From Dicyema japonicum (taxonomy: Eukaryota > Dicyemida > Rhombozoa > Dicyemidae), in contig RDEW01000037.1 of NCBI GenBank assembly GCA_011109175.1, positions 9,650 to 73,649 on the forward strand: a DNA stretch of 64,000 nucleotides, written 5' to 3'. The notes under the pieces are model-generated. The model saw only the letters and a program-made list of their open reading frames with translations, made no database searches and had not been told where the DNA came from. The first letter of the stretch is position 1. Every line of letters begins with the position of its first letter. Position numbers and translations under genes: made by a program. Below, piece by piece: positions 12,236-22,984 of the stretch.

Positions 12236-12545
12236 GTTTGGCAGGGTGGTCCTCCCTCGAACTTACATAATTTATTATTAACCCCAAAGTTAACAGTAAA
12301 AACTAATTAAGTGTATCCAGTTCACATTGTTACAGAAACAGAGTCCATCGATGTCATACATCCAGAACCATTCCTTACAGTAGGGGAAAACCCTCCAGTG
12401 GAGGAAAACAAATGATCATTTTTTGCATTAACCTGGCATTGGAGGCCACCTGAGACAGGTGGATCACATGACGTCACTCTAGTAGGAAAGGGAAGAGGAG
12501 GAACAAACAAAAAACAGAACCGAACCTTTAACCAGAACCTTCTGT
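12236..12545 (-). repeat. SINE2 copy
   Basis: Minus-strand copy of the repeat also seen at 35316-35640 and 61568-61890. Shared blocks are the AACTAATTAAGTGTATCCAG segment, ACAGAAACAGAGTC, CCTCCAGTGGAG, and CACCTGAGACAGGTGGATCA near the head. Similarity is clear but divergent. There is no conserved open frame across copies, so it is treated as a non-autonomous interspersed repeat. Confidence 0.7.
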
Positions 12546-12645
12546 TGGATCTTCGAGGACCCCGAACCCCGAAAACCGGGATCACTTAGTTAGTAGTTAA
12601 CTTTTAACATTTTCTAATCCGGTGATCTTTGGGTAAAAAAACCTT
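12546..12645 (+). repeat. LINE-E 3' tail fragment
   Basis: Reads CTTCGAGGACCCCGAAC, then ACCGGGATCACTTAGTTAGT and TCTAATCCGGTGATCTT. This matches the 3' end of the LINE-E copy at 59285-59380 and, in reverse, 53510-53600. Only the untranslated tail is present. Confidence 0.65.
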
Positions 12646-13900
12646 CAACCAATTAGCCACATTCAACCAACGGCGAATTTGGTTAGCTTATCTTATTAAT
12701 TTTCTTAACGAAAAATTTATTTTTAAACATATTTTTTTGAAATTATAAAATTAAATTCGAGTTTTTTAATAAAATATAAATTGTAGTTTAAATAAGAAGG
12801 TATCATTGTTCAATTAAATTTAATTAATAAAGTCAAATTATAAATAATTAGGACGACAGAATGGCAAAGGCGTTGCCTCTGATAATCGCCATTTCGAGCC
12901 TCTGCCTCAACCAGAGTCCCTCCCGTGGTGTGAGCCGAGGTATTATTGTAGATAACCAACTATCCAATAAAATAAAAAATTTATATTATTTTAAAACCTA
13001 AAGAAAATAAGAAATTACCAATCCATGGCTATTAAAACCTTACAAAATCTTTTCAGACTTTGGAAAAATCACCTTAAGAATCCTTATTAAAAAACTGTCA
13101 CGCGGCGAGCAATGAGTAAAGATGAGTACCCTATTGTGAGGATTACCTAATGGGCTTTCTCTTAATAAATAGTGAAGGTCCTTAAATAATAACAAATCTA
13201 CAATTTTATATAAACTTTTTATTTAAGATTAAAAGATCGCCAAGAAAAATGTTGGAAACAATTAAGAATAATTCAGGGATTCTTCTTGCGTGGTCTTTCA
13301 GTGTGCAAACTACTTTTGTATTTTTTAGTTAAACATAAATTTATTAATATGACGAATTTATTGTAAAAATATTATTTTAAGGATATGTGTGGTTATACTG
13401 ACCTTGGATTGCTCATATTAATCAATCTTCATTTTATGTGGTTAAAAATAATATTAAAATAAAATCTTACTTTAGTCAGGACATATTCTCTTGTCTTATT
13501 AACATGCCAACAATTTACGTATTATGTAAATATTATTTTTTTTGTAGGTCATTAAAATCTGCTAATTAAAGACATTTATCAAATGATTAAGGGTTGTCAT
13601 TCAAAAAGAATATGACAGGCTGTGAACTGATAGGATTAAGATAATAAAAATGTAATACGATTAATATTTGAAAATTGTAAGACAGTATGCTAATAGAGAT
13701 TAAAATAATAAAATAATAAAATAAAATAATATTTTAATTGTCAATCCAATTGTTACTGATATTGCAATAACTGTGCTAATTGCCTTATTTGAAATTTGAT
13801 TCTGGTTGTGTCAGCGCTTTTATTTCATTTGTTATTAAAATCAGTTATTTTAATAACAACAAAGCATTAATAAATTATTATTACTTATTCCTAGTCACTT
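12646..13900. other. AT-rich intergenic region upstream of the PP2C gene
   Basis: About 1.25 kb with very low GC, many TAATAAAAT-type runs and no open frame of note. A GC-richer island at 12850-12950 has no tRNA cloverleaf I can fold. It presumably contains the promoter and 5' leader of the phosphatase gene; no specific element can be named. A TTCCTAG just before the PP2C start at 13901 could be a splice acceptor for a 5' leader, which is speculative. Confidence 0.4.
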
Positions 13901-15234
13901 ATGGGAGTTTTCCTATCAAAACCAAAAACGGATAAAACCTCCAGTTCTGGACATGGGAACGACTTGTCGTACGCTTTGAGCCACATGCAAGGGTGGAGAC
14001 AAGAAATGGAGGATGCTCATTCAGTCCATGTGTCACTTCCTGATCCTTTCAGTGAATGGTCATTCTTTGCAGTGTTTGATGGACATGCCGGATCTGTAGC
14101 TGCCAATTTATGTGCTGAGAAACTATTAGACACTCTACTTGGGGAGTCATCATTTCATTAAAGCAGCAGAGAATTACATAATTTGCATGAAAAATGAAAA
14201 GAACTATGAGACAGTCATAGATGAACTCAAGTATAGCATTGCCAGTGCTTATATTCGATTTGATGATGAAATGCGTGTTCAATTCTTTGATTCGTCAAAG
14301 ACTGACCCTGAGAAGAGTGGGACTACGGCTGTGGCTGTACTAATAACACCAAAACACTATGTTTTTATTAATGTGGGGGATTCTCGATGTGTCCTTTATG
14401 GTGATGAAATACGATTTTACTCAGTTGACCACAAACCAAGCAATGTTACAGAAAAATTGAGAATAGAGAATGCTGGTGGTACTGTTTCTCTACAGAGAGT
14501 TAATGGACAGTTGGCTGTTTCCAGGGCAATGGGAGATTTTGATTATAAGAATTCCCATGGATTACCGACTAGAGAACAGCAGGTGTCCCCAGAACCTGAT
14601 GTAACATTTGTTGAACGACAATGGTCTGACAAGTTCCTAGTAATCGCCTGTGATGGAATATTTGATGTAATCTCTAATGAGGATTTGTGTTCTTATACTA
14701 CTTATTTACTACAATGTACTCAATCACATGAGGATATTTGTAATGAAATAATAAACACGTGTTTTCACAAGGTAGTATATTATATTATTGTAGGGGAGTA
14801 GAGATAATATGAGTGTTATTCTGGTAACATTCCCTGCTTGCCCATCCATTGACAAAAATATACTTTCTCTTAATTCTACTTTGAATGAAAAGATTGAACA
14901 TTTAGTTAATGGTTGTTTTGCTGTATTATTTAGATATTGTCGAACAGGAGGGACCCAAGGTATATCTTGATAAAGTTTTTAAACGAGTAAGTGATCATGT
15001 GTTTGATTTCCTACCAGAGGGTGCAGGCATCCACAGCAAGTATTGTTAGTAACAATAATAGATTTGCCTTGGTTGAGAGAATATACGGGGAGAAAGTACC
15101 TGAACAGCCAGAGTCTAATTCTGAGACCAATCAAAGTAGTAGATATATATAATACAGGTCGTCGGTCATTTCAGGATATTATTAGTGGATTATTAATAAA
15201 TCAGAATCTTGAGGATACTGATGAATCTAAGTGA
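13901..15234 (+). CDS. PP2C-family Ser/Thr phosphatase (PPM1A/B type), five exons
   Basis: Metal-dependent protein phosphatase of about 411 residues. It starts MGVFLSKPKTDKTSSSG, so a glycine follows Met as in N-myristoylated PPM1A/B. Next come SHMQGWRQEMEDAHS (PP2C motif 1), FFAVFDGHAGS (metal-binding Asp-Gly near residue 58), SGTTAV, NVGDSR, VNGQLAVSRAMGDFDYK, LVIACDGIFDV (metal Asp) and GSRDNMSVIL (metal Asp), then a PPM1-type helical tail (NRFALVERIYG). Introns: 14772-14793 (22 nt), 14912-14933 (22), 14987-15017 (31), 15136-15157 (22), all GT-AG. One frame slip lies in the GGGG run at 14141-14144; no canonical intron there has the right length. All catalytic residues are present, so the gene is probably functional. 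Stop at 15232-15234. Confidence 0.9.
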
Positions 15235-15353
15235 TAGATTATTTGCCACTTTTATTACGTTTTGATTGTTTACTATTCTGGCTTTATTATATTAGCATTA
15301 TTAGGCCCACAACAACAAATTATTAAAACCAAAAACTCAATTCTTAACAAGAG

Positions 15354-16364
15354 TCAATATTCTATTGCATGAATCAATTTCATCCTAAAATAATGGTAAC
15401 CTCCAACCTCATAATGGTTACTATTCAAAAATCTACACAAAACACTCTCAACAGTCCTTCTTATTCTCTCACGTAGAGAAGACTCCATTACACTCTCGAC
15501 ATATCTTTCCAGAGGAAAAACTAAATTTCCAGAAACAGGTAACATTCCATTCTCAATTATATCCAAAACAACTGATATAAGAGTCTTATTTGACTCAAAA
15601 ATAGATTCTAACTCATCAAAAATAATTCAAACTCAATACATCGGCATTCTCATAGGATATTCCAGTAAGGAAGAAGGCAGCTTTCGCTACCAACTTGGGA
15701 GATACCTTAGAATTCAATGATCTAATGATGACCTCAACTCCCCAATGCTCATAAAATGATCCATAGAATCTTTATTGTTCCTGGCATAACCTATAATGAT
15801 CATAAATTAAAACAAGAGAGAGCATATAATGTTTTAACTTTTGAGTCAATGTCCACATCTGACTTGTTGACATTAACTAGTTCCAATGGAATTGAAGTCT
15901 CCTTTAGAGCATTTTGTACAAATGGGTTATTTTGCGCCAAAGAACCGATAAATTCACAAATAATAGTGTATGCCTCTGGCAATTGAAAATTACTGAAAAA
16001 TTTGGAAATGGCTTCGAGTCCTCCCAATTGAACGAAATCTTATATTTAGGTGATATTCCTACTAATAGAATAGTCAATTTTCTCGATTATGTCTTTAATA
16101 GCTTCAATTGCTGTTCGGAGAGCTGTAATGTCACTCACTCCATTGTTAAAGTCGTTAATTTTTTCAATTGACGACTTGATCATTCCATGAATATCGACTC
16201 TGTTGGCCTTAATTGCTTCTGTGAGAAAATTAGCTTTCTAAATTATTAAAATTAATTATTTCCTCTTCACTCATAGGCTCGACTGGTGTGGTTGATTTTC
16301 CTGAAGTTTTCAAGCAAAATTTAAGGAGATCGTTCATATTCATAATTTCATCAGATTCCGACAT
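15354..16364 (-). CDS. HSPBP1: HSPBP1-like Hsp70 nucleotide-exchange co-chaperone
   Basis: Armadillo-repeat protein of about 320 residues. It begins MSESDEIMNMNDLLKFCLKT and then PVEPMSEEE, matching the HSPBP1 N-terminus (LL.F....PMSEE). The core reads NFVQLGGLEAISKFF, FIGSLAQNNPFVQNAL and VKTLYALSCYARNN, then WGVEVIIRSLNSKV, the armadillo order of human HSPBP1. HSPBP1/Fes1 proteins release ADP from cytosolic Hsp70. Introns: 16039-16062 (24 nt) and 15791-15813 (23 nt). Three one-base slips lie at short A or T runs: near 16235 (extra A), 15750 (missing T) and 15625 (extra T); their net effect leaves a whole number of codons. A 33-nt GT-AG stretch at 16238-16270 is an alternative to the first slip but would delete MSEEE. 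It is convergent with the PP2C gene, 119 bp between stops. Confidence 0.85.
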
Positions 16365-16439
16365 GACAACACGTGAATAATTTAAATATAAATAATTTAA
16401 TTAAATAACCAAAATAAAATTTTTATTAAATACCAATTT

Positions 16440-17150
16440 GACTAAGTTTGATGACCATTGCTTCTACTATTATTTTACTTACGGAGTCATGGAAAAAGAA
16501 TACAAATTAACCTGGACATCTTAATGGCTGGATAATAGAAAACTGGCTCGTGGTGAATGCAGAGAAGTCGTCTACGTCACTATTTACCAGTGGCAAAAGA
16601 TTGGGAAGGAATACAGTCTCCTTGAAGTCAAACAAGGTTGGCATCTCTTTCTACAGACGTCAAAGGATCTTGGGTGTGACAATTGATGTGTATTCTGTTT
16701 GACACCACACGTAGAAAACATTCTATTGAAATGCGAGAAGAAACTGAACGTATTGAAAAGTTCATCGGGAATATGGAAGAGTGGTACTACCAAGTCTTGA
16801 TGAACGTGTACAAATAGTACATCGAGCCATGTTTCTCATATGCATGCGCCTCGTGGGGACTGTCCATATCTTGGACAAATATGAGGAATATTGAGGAAAT
16901 GTAAAAGAGGGCTTACAGAGTAACGGAGCGTTGGATTTGTGAAGATCAGCGAACCGGACCTACCCCTCTGGAGGCCCTTATGAGACTAGACTCCAGATCA
17001 CGGAAGGTGCCCCTGAAAATTCAGGTAGCCGTTATGTACATTCATGCGGGGGCACTAAGGAACAACACTGGGCTAAGATGAGGTCTCTGTTAGAATGCAT
17101 CGGGATCACGTGATAATTAGTTTGGCTATACCGTGGTCTTGGGCTGTTAA
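16440..17150 (+). pseudogene. LINE-D 3' half with tail
   Basis: Degenerate copy of the R1/Jockey-like family whose better copies lie at 36.3 and 59.7 kb. Visible pieces are WLVVNAEKSSTSLFTSGKR (post-YADD), QRILGVTID, then the C-terminal CMR..GTV region. The untranslated tail has GGGATCACGTGATAATTAGT, then TACCGTGGTCTTGGGCTGTT and AAATAAAA near 17105-17158. No intact RT. Confidence 0.7.
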
Positions 17151-17381
17151 ATAAAAAATGGAAAGGGTTGAGGCCTTATTATACTAATATGAACCATATA
17201 CTAGCCAGCAATATTTTGGATTACATCCCAAAGACGACAGACTGGATCAACTAACTTTAAGAATCTGTCTACCCTCTCTAGATTGACAGCTGTCAATATG
17301 TACATACTCCCTCCACTATCATGCATAATGCTTGGACTCCACACCTGGCTGCTCCTGAATCAGAAAGTCATTCTCCTATAT

Positions 17382-19560
17382 TATTAAGGCATTTTCACGA
17401 AAGCCATAATGCATGTGCAACACCCAAAACAATATTTAGCGTTAATCTTTCCCATTTTTCCCTGTCGAATGCAAGCGATTATAATTCGTCTAGGTTGTCA
17501 GCCCGTTTTGAGTTTTTAATTCACCTGGTTTAGATTTTTGTTCTAGACAATCGGCAGTGTAACTGTCAAAGTAATTTTCTATCGCTTTGTTAGTGGGTGC
17601 GTCCGGGTTCAGTCTTAACACATGTCCAAATAGCCTCCACCTGGCATCTATCACATCCTTGCTGATGTACAAACACATAGACTTGTTGTAAATACCACTG
17701 GTTGATATTCTACGTGGCCAATCCATTCCAAGTAAGCTTTTTAGTTGCCCTCTGTGGAACGAATTTAGTTTCGTTAGTTCTTTGAAGGAACTTCCCCCCA
17801 AAAAAGCGTTGTAAAGCCTATATCTGATGTCAATTCCAAGTCCTTTGGCTCTTAGCCATCCATTCCTCAGTTTATCCATTGCTGCATTTGCCAGTGTTTT
17901 CCTTCTTAGTACATCTTCAGTGTTTCCTAGTAGAGTTGAGCTTATTAGTGCATCTCCATCTTTCATGATTAATATCGTCTCCTCTTTTGATTTCAGTAAT
18001 TTCGGTTTTGTTTACATTTACGCTGAGAAACCATTTCTCAAGCTCTGCAGGTGCATTTTCGAGTAGGTGTTGAAGTGCGGGCGTGTCCCGTGATACAAAG
18101 TCCACATAATCCGCATAAGTTGCTATGGCTGGCAGCACCTTGCGTATCGAGTTCAGAAGTAGGGAAAAGATTTTCTAATAATCCTTTTACTTTATTCTGT
18201 TTTTGTATGAGTATTAATAATCCATTTCCGAGTCCTAGATTGGTGTTAGTTTCAAAAATGTCATTTAGGACTTTTGCAATTGTTTCACTAAGTTTTTTTG
18301 GCCCATATTTTAAAAGCTCAGTGATTATGTTGTCTGGCTCAGCACTCTTGTTATTCTTCAGTTTTTTTAGAGCTGATTCAACTTCTTCCACTGTGATAGC
18401 ATTCATTAATGCCTTCGGTTCTCCCTGGAAAGGGGAAATTCCTTATTGTCTGTATTCAGCAACATTTTAAAGTGACATGGAATTAATTCGGCTTTTTTTC
18501 TGGGTTACCCACGAATTTTCCTTATTTGTCTTTGATTTGGAAAACGTTTTGTCCTTTCTTTGTCTGCAGCAGCCGTAAAGCCGCAAACATTTTTGAATTG
18601 TCTTTTATTCATTCCACATCTTTTAATAAGAATGTAATGATTTCCCGTAAATGTTGTTTGTTTATCTTCTTTATTTTCCATTTTAGTTTCTTTTGTTGGA
18701 ATTTTTTTTCTTTTTTATACTCTCGTCTGACGTGTTTGCCGCGTTAAGCCTTAGCTCTCTACAATGCTCTGCCATATCTGGCACGTTCGGGTGGTGATCC
18801 AATTTTAGGACGTGATGGTTTCGAACTCCAAGGCATATATCAGCAGACTTAGAGATTATCTGCTTTGTTTGATCCCAAAGAGTTCGTACTGATGATTCCG
18901 TTACGGTTTTCTCTATGAAAATCTCGATCTTTGTCAGTGCCATGTCGTCTTGTGGCGAGCTGAGTGCTTAAGGCGTGTTGCACAGGAATAGGCTATTTGC
19001 CTCGCAGAAGTTCACCAGAGAGGCTTCCGATGCCTATCTCCTTCTGCGCCCGTGTCTTTCAATTAAGGATTCTTCGAGTCCCATTTGCATTCCGGTCTTT
19101 TCATTCATATCTCCCGCAACGAAGACGCATTATTAGAATATTTTTTTGATAGTTCTAAGTAGGATTCCTCAAGCTCACCAGGGTCCTTGATTACTCGCTT
19201 GCAGTGTGGTGCATAGACATTTATCATAGTTAATAGATTTTTGGATGGGCATAAATCATTTAGTTTGACTTGTAGGAAATATATTCGGTCGTTAACTCTC
19301 CAATAGCGATGTAGTTTTTTGAGGTAATCCACGTGAAGGCAAATCCTATCTCGCTTACATTCACTCGGGAAGATAATTAGTCGGTAGTTGTTCTATGTTT
19401 AATCGTGTCCATTTTCAATTTTCGTCACTTGTAATATTTTGTATTTCTCGAGATCGTCATAAAGTACTTTCCTTGCCCAGTCTTTTGATATTCCACTACG
19501 TTAAATGTCATGAGCCTCAGAAGTTCTCGATTGTATCGTAATGAGTGTTTTTTACATATG
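17382..19560 (-). pseudogene. LINE-B (RTE-like) with an internal RT deletion
   Basis: Minus strand from about 19560 down. The endonuclease domain gives NDRIYFLQVKLNDL and LTMINVYAPHCKR at 19.1-19.3 kb. The linker with VEEVESALKKLKNNKSAEPD and IITELLKYGPKKL lies at 18.25-18.4 kb. At about 18170-18180 the text jumps straight to YADYVDFVSRDTP, so the RT palm between fingers and catalytic loop is deleted. Next come KWFLSVNVNKTEI, RWRLFGHVLRLNPDAPTNKA (near 17600), and a tail at 17382-17420 that reads in reverse GCTTTCGTGAAAATGCCTTA, the LINE-B/SINE1 type tail. Not functional. Confidence 0.75.
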
Positions 19561-20093
19561 TTTAACAGAGCCACGTCACCAGGTAATTGAGCCTCTGTCC
19601 TTAAAATTACATAAATTGTGTCAGTAATTATGCGCCATTAAATACTCACCATCAGTGTTCCGCTACTAATAAGAATGACATGCCCATTAGGTGATCCACT
19701 GTCAATAAAAATGATCCACTTTTCAATAAGGAAATACACGACCATTAGGTGGTACACAAGTCAAATGGAAGACACGGGCATTAGGTTATCTGGGTTTCTC
19801 CCAATAGTGTTTGCCTTGTTTATTTTTCAAAATCATTCTTAAAAGTTAATAGGTCACGTATAAAAAGCAGTCCGACTATTATTAAGAGATACTAAAGTGA
19901 CTAGAGGAGTTCTGGAATACGTCAATTGTAATTACTACCGTAATTAGGAGTCATAATTGTGAACAAAATTAAAAAAAATCAATGAACTTGAATTGCAAAT
20001 GGTATTTGTGACGAAAAACGATCGGGAATATACATTTCTTAGAACTGATTAGAATTTGCTTAAATAATTTTTTATCGTCACTCATAATTATAC
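19561..20093. other. Intergenic region upstream of the sugar transporter
   Basis: AT-rich. From 19680 to 19790 it carries irregular repeats of CCATTAGGTGATCCAC-like text. No coding frame. It should hold the transporter promoter, but I can identify no element. Confidence 0.4.
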
Positions 20094-21701
20094 ATGGAAA
20101 TAGAAGCGTTAAGATCAGATGTATCTTTGAAATATTATGGTGCAATATTCATTGCCGTACTTGGTTGCTCATTAATATATGGACATGGAAATGGGGTATT
20201 GGAAGGCATAGAAGAAGTAGTTTATGACTTATCCATAGCAAGCTAAAGAATTAATGTCAACTATCTTAAGTTCTAGATATGGTCATATTGTTACCAGAAT
20301 AGAATTAGATAACATTTTTTCTCTTATTTGGACTGGAATTGCCAGCATATATTTAATTGGAGCAATTATTGGGACTTTCATGGCACCATTTATCGCTGAT
20401 AGAGTTGGAAGGAAAATGGCACTTATTTATAATAGCGCTTTGTCATCATTGGGTCACTTTTTGGGGGATTAAGTAAACCATTAAATTTTCGAGTTTTTGT
20501 TTCCTTCTCGCTTTTTTTCGGGTTTGAGTGTGGGTAAGGAAGTATTGCTTAGTTTGTAGGAATTCTGGTGCCCATTGTAAAATGTACATGATCGAAATAA
20601 CGCCAATGGGATTCCATGAGGGAGTAATTGCAATCCATCATTTCGCCATTACATTGGGGATATTATTAGCTCAAATATTGAATATTTTTCCAATTTTTAG
20701 TATTTTTCATTTACATTTAAGGAAATGAACCTTATTGGAGTATTTCATTAACAATCCGGGAATGATTTCAGTGTATTCATATCATTTTTTATCTTCTGTC
20801 CCGACAGTCCTCGATATATTTTGTTCATAAAAAATGATGAAACCGAAGCTATGAATGGTAATGAAATTTTCACTTTAGCAATGAATCAGTTGAGGAAATC
20901 TGAAGAAATTAGTAAGCAAGAGATTTCAGAAATGAAAGAAGAAATAAAAAACACATCAACAACTGAAATTTCGTGGAAAGAACTGTTCACTCGTAAATCA
21001 CTTAGCAAACCTCTCACAATTGTCTCCGTTTCTCAAATTTTGGTCCAATTCACGGGAATTAATGCTGTAAATACTACAATTAATTAAGATTTTATCATTT
21101 ACCGGAACCATTTATGACCAAGCTGGGGTTAAAAAATGGGCAATACCTTATGTAGTAATCGGCACTGGGGCGATAAATTGTATTGCCACAATTTTCGCCG
21201 TAATTAATAATGTTACATTAAGATTCCATTAATTAAAAATGTGGGAGAAGGTTTCTACTATTATGGCCAACCCTAATAATTATCACAAGTTTAATTACGG
21301 AAGTTATATCTCTGGTGTATAATATAACAAGCTTGTCCATTATATCAATATACATCTTCATTATAGCATTTGCTGTTTCATATGGAATTGTCCCTCAGGC
21401 TATTATGGTTGAGTACTTTACGCAAGATTCCAGGGGTAAGGTTGCCTCTGGTGGGGTTCTCGTTGGAAATTTTGCAAACTTTGTTGTTTTTTGGATATTC
21501 AGACCAGCCCTTAGCAATGTATATGCTCTATAATTTCTGCAGGCTTCCGTTAAGAATTATATTTTGCTCGTTTTCGTCGCAGTATGCACTGGGGGATTCA
21601 TATTTCTCTTCATCTTTATGCCAGAAACTAAAGATAAGACTTATAATGAAATTTCTACTTCTTTGAGTAATTGGAATACAGTCTTTCAACACAAAAGCTA
21701 A
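20094..21701 (+). CDS. GLUT/SLC2A-family facilitative sugar transporter, six exons
   Basis: Major-facilitator sugar transporter of about 496 residues, the usual GLUT length. It starts MEIEALRSDVSLKYYGA with TM1 FIAVLGCSLIYGHGNGVLEG. Loop 2 has the sugar-porter motif FIADRVGRKMALIYNSALSS. TM5 region is ITLGILLAQIL; the cytoplasmic motif is FCPDSPRYILFIK (PESPR type). TM7 reads VQFTGINAILSFTG (QLSGINA type), and the end is FIFMPETKDKTYNEI (PETKG type). Introns (all GT-AG): 20534-20559 (26), 20700-20721 (22), 21067-21088 (22), 21200-21222 (23), 21519-21542 (24). Four one-base slips, near 20230, 20461 (G run), 20758 (G run) and 21270 (C run), cancel to a whole number of codons. Signature residues are conserved, so the gene is probably live. 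Substrate cannot be read from the sequence; hexose is the family default. Confidence 0.88.
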
Positions 21702-21959
21702 CGTCTAACAATTAACGATAATTACTAATAAAATATATACTCCTCATAGAACATATGAACTACCACGCATCCGACAGATGATCATTCAGTTTTCTTTCAA
21801 TTTTTAGTGCATTAACACTGTTCAAAACCGTAGTTTCAGATGTCAATGAATCCGTAACCTATTCCATATTCACTAGAAGACATGGCTCTTATCAATCATG
21901 AAGCAAAGTTGAATTGAGAATTAGTTAAGGTCAATTTCTGGAATGTTTAAGGTGAATTA

Positions 21960-22040
21960 GACCAGTGGTTCCCAAAGTGTGCCTTGAGGCGCCCTAGGGT
22001 GCCTCATTTTGGATCCGGGGTGCCTCAAAAAAATTATGAT
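21960..22040 (+). repeat. Possible hAT-type terminal sequence
   Basis: CAGTGGTTCCCAAAGTGTGC at 21963 resembles the terminal repeat typical of hAT elements (CAGTGGTTC(C/T)CAAA). I did not find the matching inverted end within the next few kilobases, nor a target duplication, so only one terminus is supported. Confidence 0.4.
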
Positions 22041-22149
22041 ATTTAAAAAAATTTAATTTAAATTAATATATTGTTATAATATGTCACAGTCTGATAAATC
22101 GTCACTTACAAAATACAACTAAATTGTCTAAATTTAAAAATCTACACAT

Positions 22150-22440
22150 TAATAAATGTGACCGGTTGACAACGATTTCAGGTTGAGAACGATCCGTCAA
22201 AATCGATATTGCCGTTAATACACCGTTGCGACGTAAAACCGCAAAAATATATTAGTTATTAAGTAAGAAATTAAAATTTCTCAATTATTTACAGCATTCA
22301 TTGTCATCGGGTGAGAACGACTCCAGGTTGAGTACGATCCGTAAAATCGATATTGCCGTTAAAATCGTTTAACCGTATGACCGATAGTAACGATTACCGG
22401 TTGAGACGGTTAAATACGACCCATTAAGTATCGGAACTTA
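22150..22440 (+). repeat. Degenerate direct repeats
   Basis: CAGGTTGAGAACGATCCGTC near 22179 and CAGGTTGAGTACGATCCGTA near 22322 begin two related stretches that share AAAATCGATATTGCCGTTAA. A third weaker piece (CCGGTTGAGACGG) follows near 22397. Non-coding. Unit length is about 143 bp between the first two. Confidence 0.55.
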
Positions 22441-22508
22441 ACAAACCATTATATTACTGCCACTCGACAGTAAAACAAGCGAGGCGATTAGTCTGATCCA
22501 ATCTTAAT

Positions 22509-22862
22509 AATAATAATAATAATAAGCCTTTTCACGAGAGCCATAGTATTTTATAGCTCCGCATAGGCAGGACACACACTTTATTTAAGTAAAGAACAGT
22601 TAATTTTAACTAATCGTAGAACCAAGGAATGATCTTCACTTCTTTTTTTTTCTTTTCTTGTGTGAGTGTCCTTTCTAGACAAATCCAGTTCCGCAGTGAG
22701 TATTCACTGATGACGGCGTCACTCGTCAAACCATTTCTGCATCGTAGATGCGTGGAACCTTCCACCAGGTGAACAGCAGCGAGATTCGAAGATTCGAACC
22801 CGTAGATTCGAACCCGTAGCCTAAGCCACTTAAGCCCGACACCTAACCACTACGCCACCCGG
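22509..22862 (-). mobile_element. SINE1 copy with target duplication
   Basis: tRNA-derived SINE. Read on the minus strand it begins GGGTGGCGTAGTGGTTAGGT (box A region) and continues to GGGTTCGAATCT (box B), here with a short duplication around the box B sequence. A unique body follows (GTTCACCTGGTGGAAGGTTC), then the 3' tail ATGGCTCTCGTGAAAAGGC and TTA repeats. The flanks CCAATCTTAA at 22499-22508 and 22863-22872 are a perfect 10-bp target duplication. The tail matches LINE-B, the probable mobilising partner. Confidence 0.85.
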
Positions 22863-22984
22863 CCAATCTTAAATAATGAAAAAAGTAAAATGAATATATC
22901 ACTTAGAGTTACTTTAAAAAGACAAATAATAAGTGATAAATTATTTTTTATTTTTTAAGACAATAACGAGTAAATCAACTAATT

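Noticed and set aside
12322-12585. 87-codon minus-strand ORF
   Set aside because: Lies within SINE2 and a LINE-E tail; other SINE2 copies do not keep the frame.
12850-12950. tRNA-like GC-rich island upstream of PP2C
   Set aside because: I could not form a cloverleaf with a plausible anticodon arm or a T-arm consensus.
14146-14171. 18-, 21-, 24- or 26-nt GT-AG introns at the PP2C frame break
   Set aside because: The 18, 21 and 24 nt options are multiples of three and leave the frame broken; the 26-nt option runs into a stop. A one-base slip in the GGGG run at 14141-14144 gives a smooth PP2C alignment.
16238-16270. 33-nt intron in HSPBP1
   Set aside because: It restores the frame but removes the conserved MSEEE that follows PVEP in the family; a one-base slip in the A run keeps it. 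Not excluded without cDNA.
22503-22530. TAA microsatellite as a stand-alone feature
   Set aside because: It is the 3' tail of the SINE1 copy and is annotated with it.
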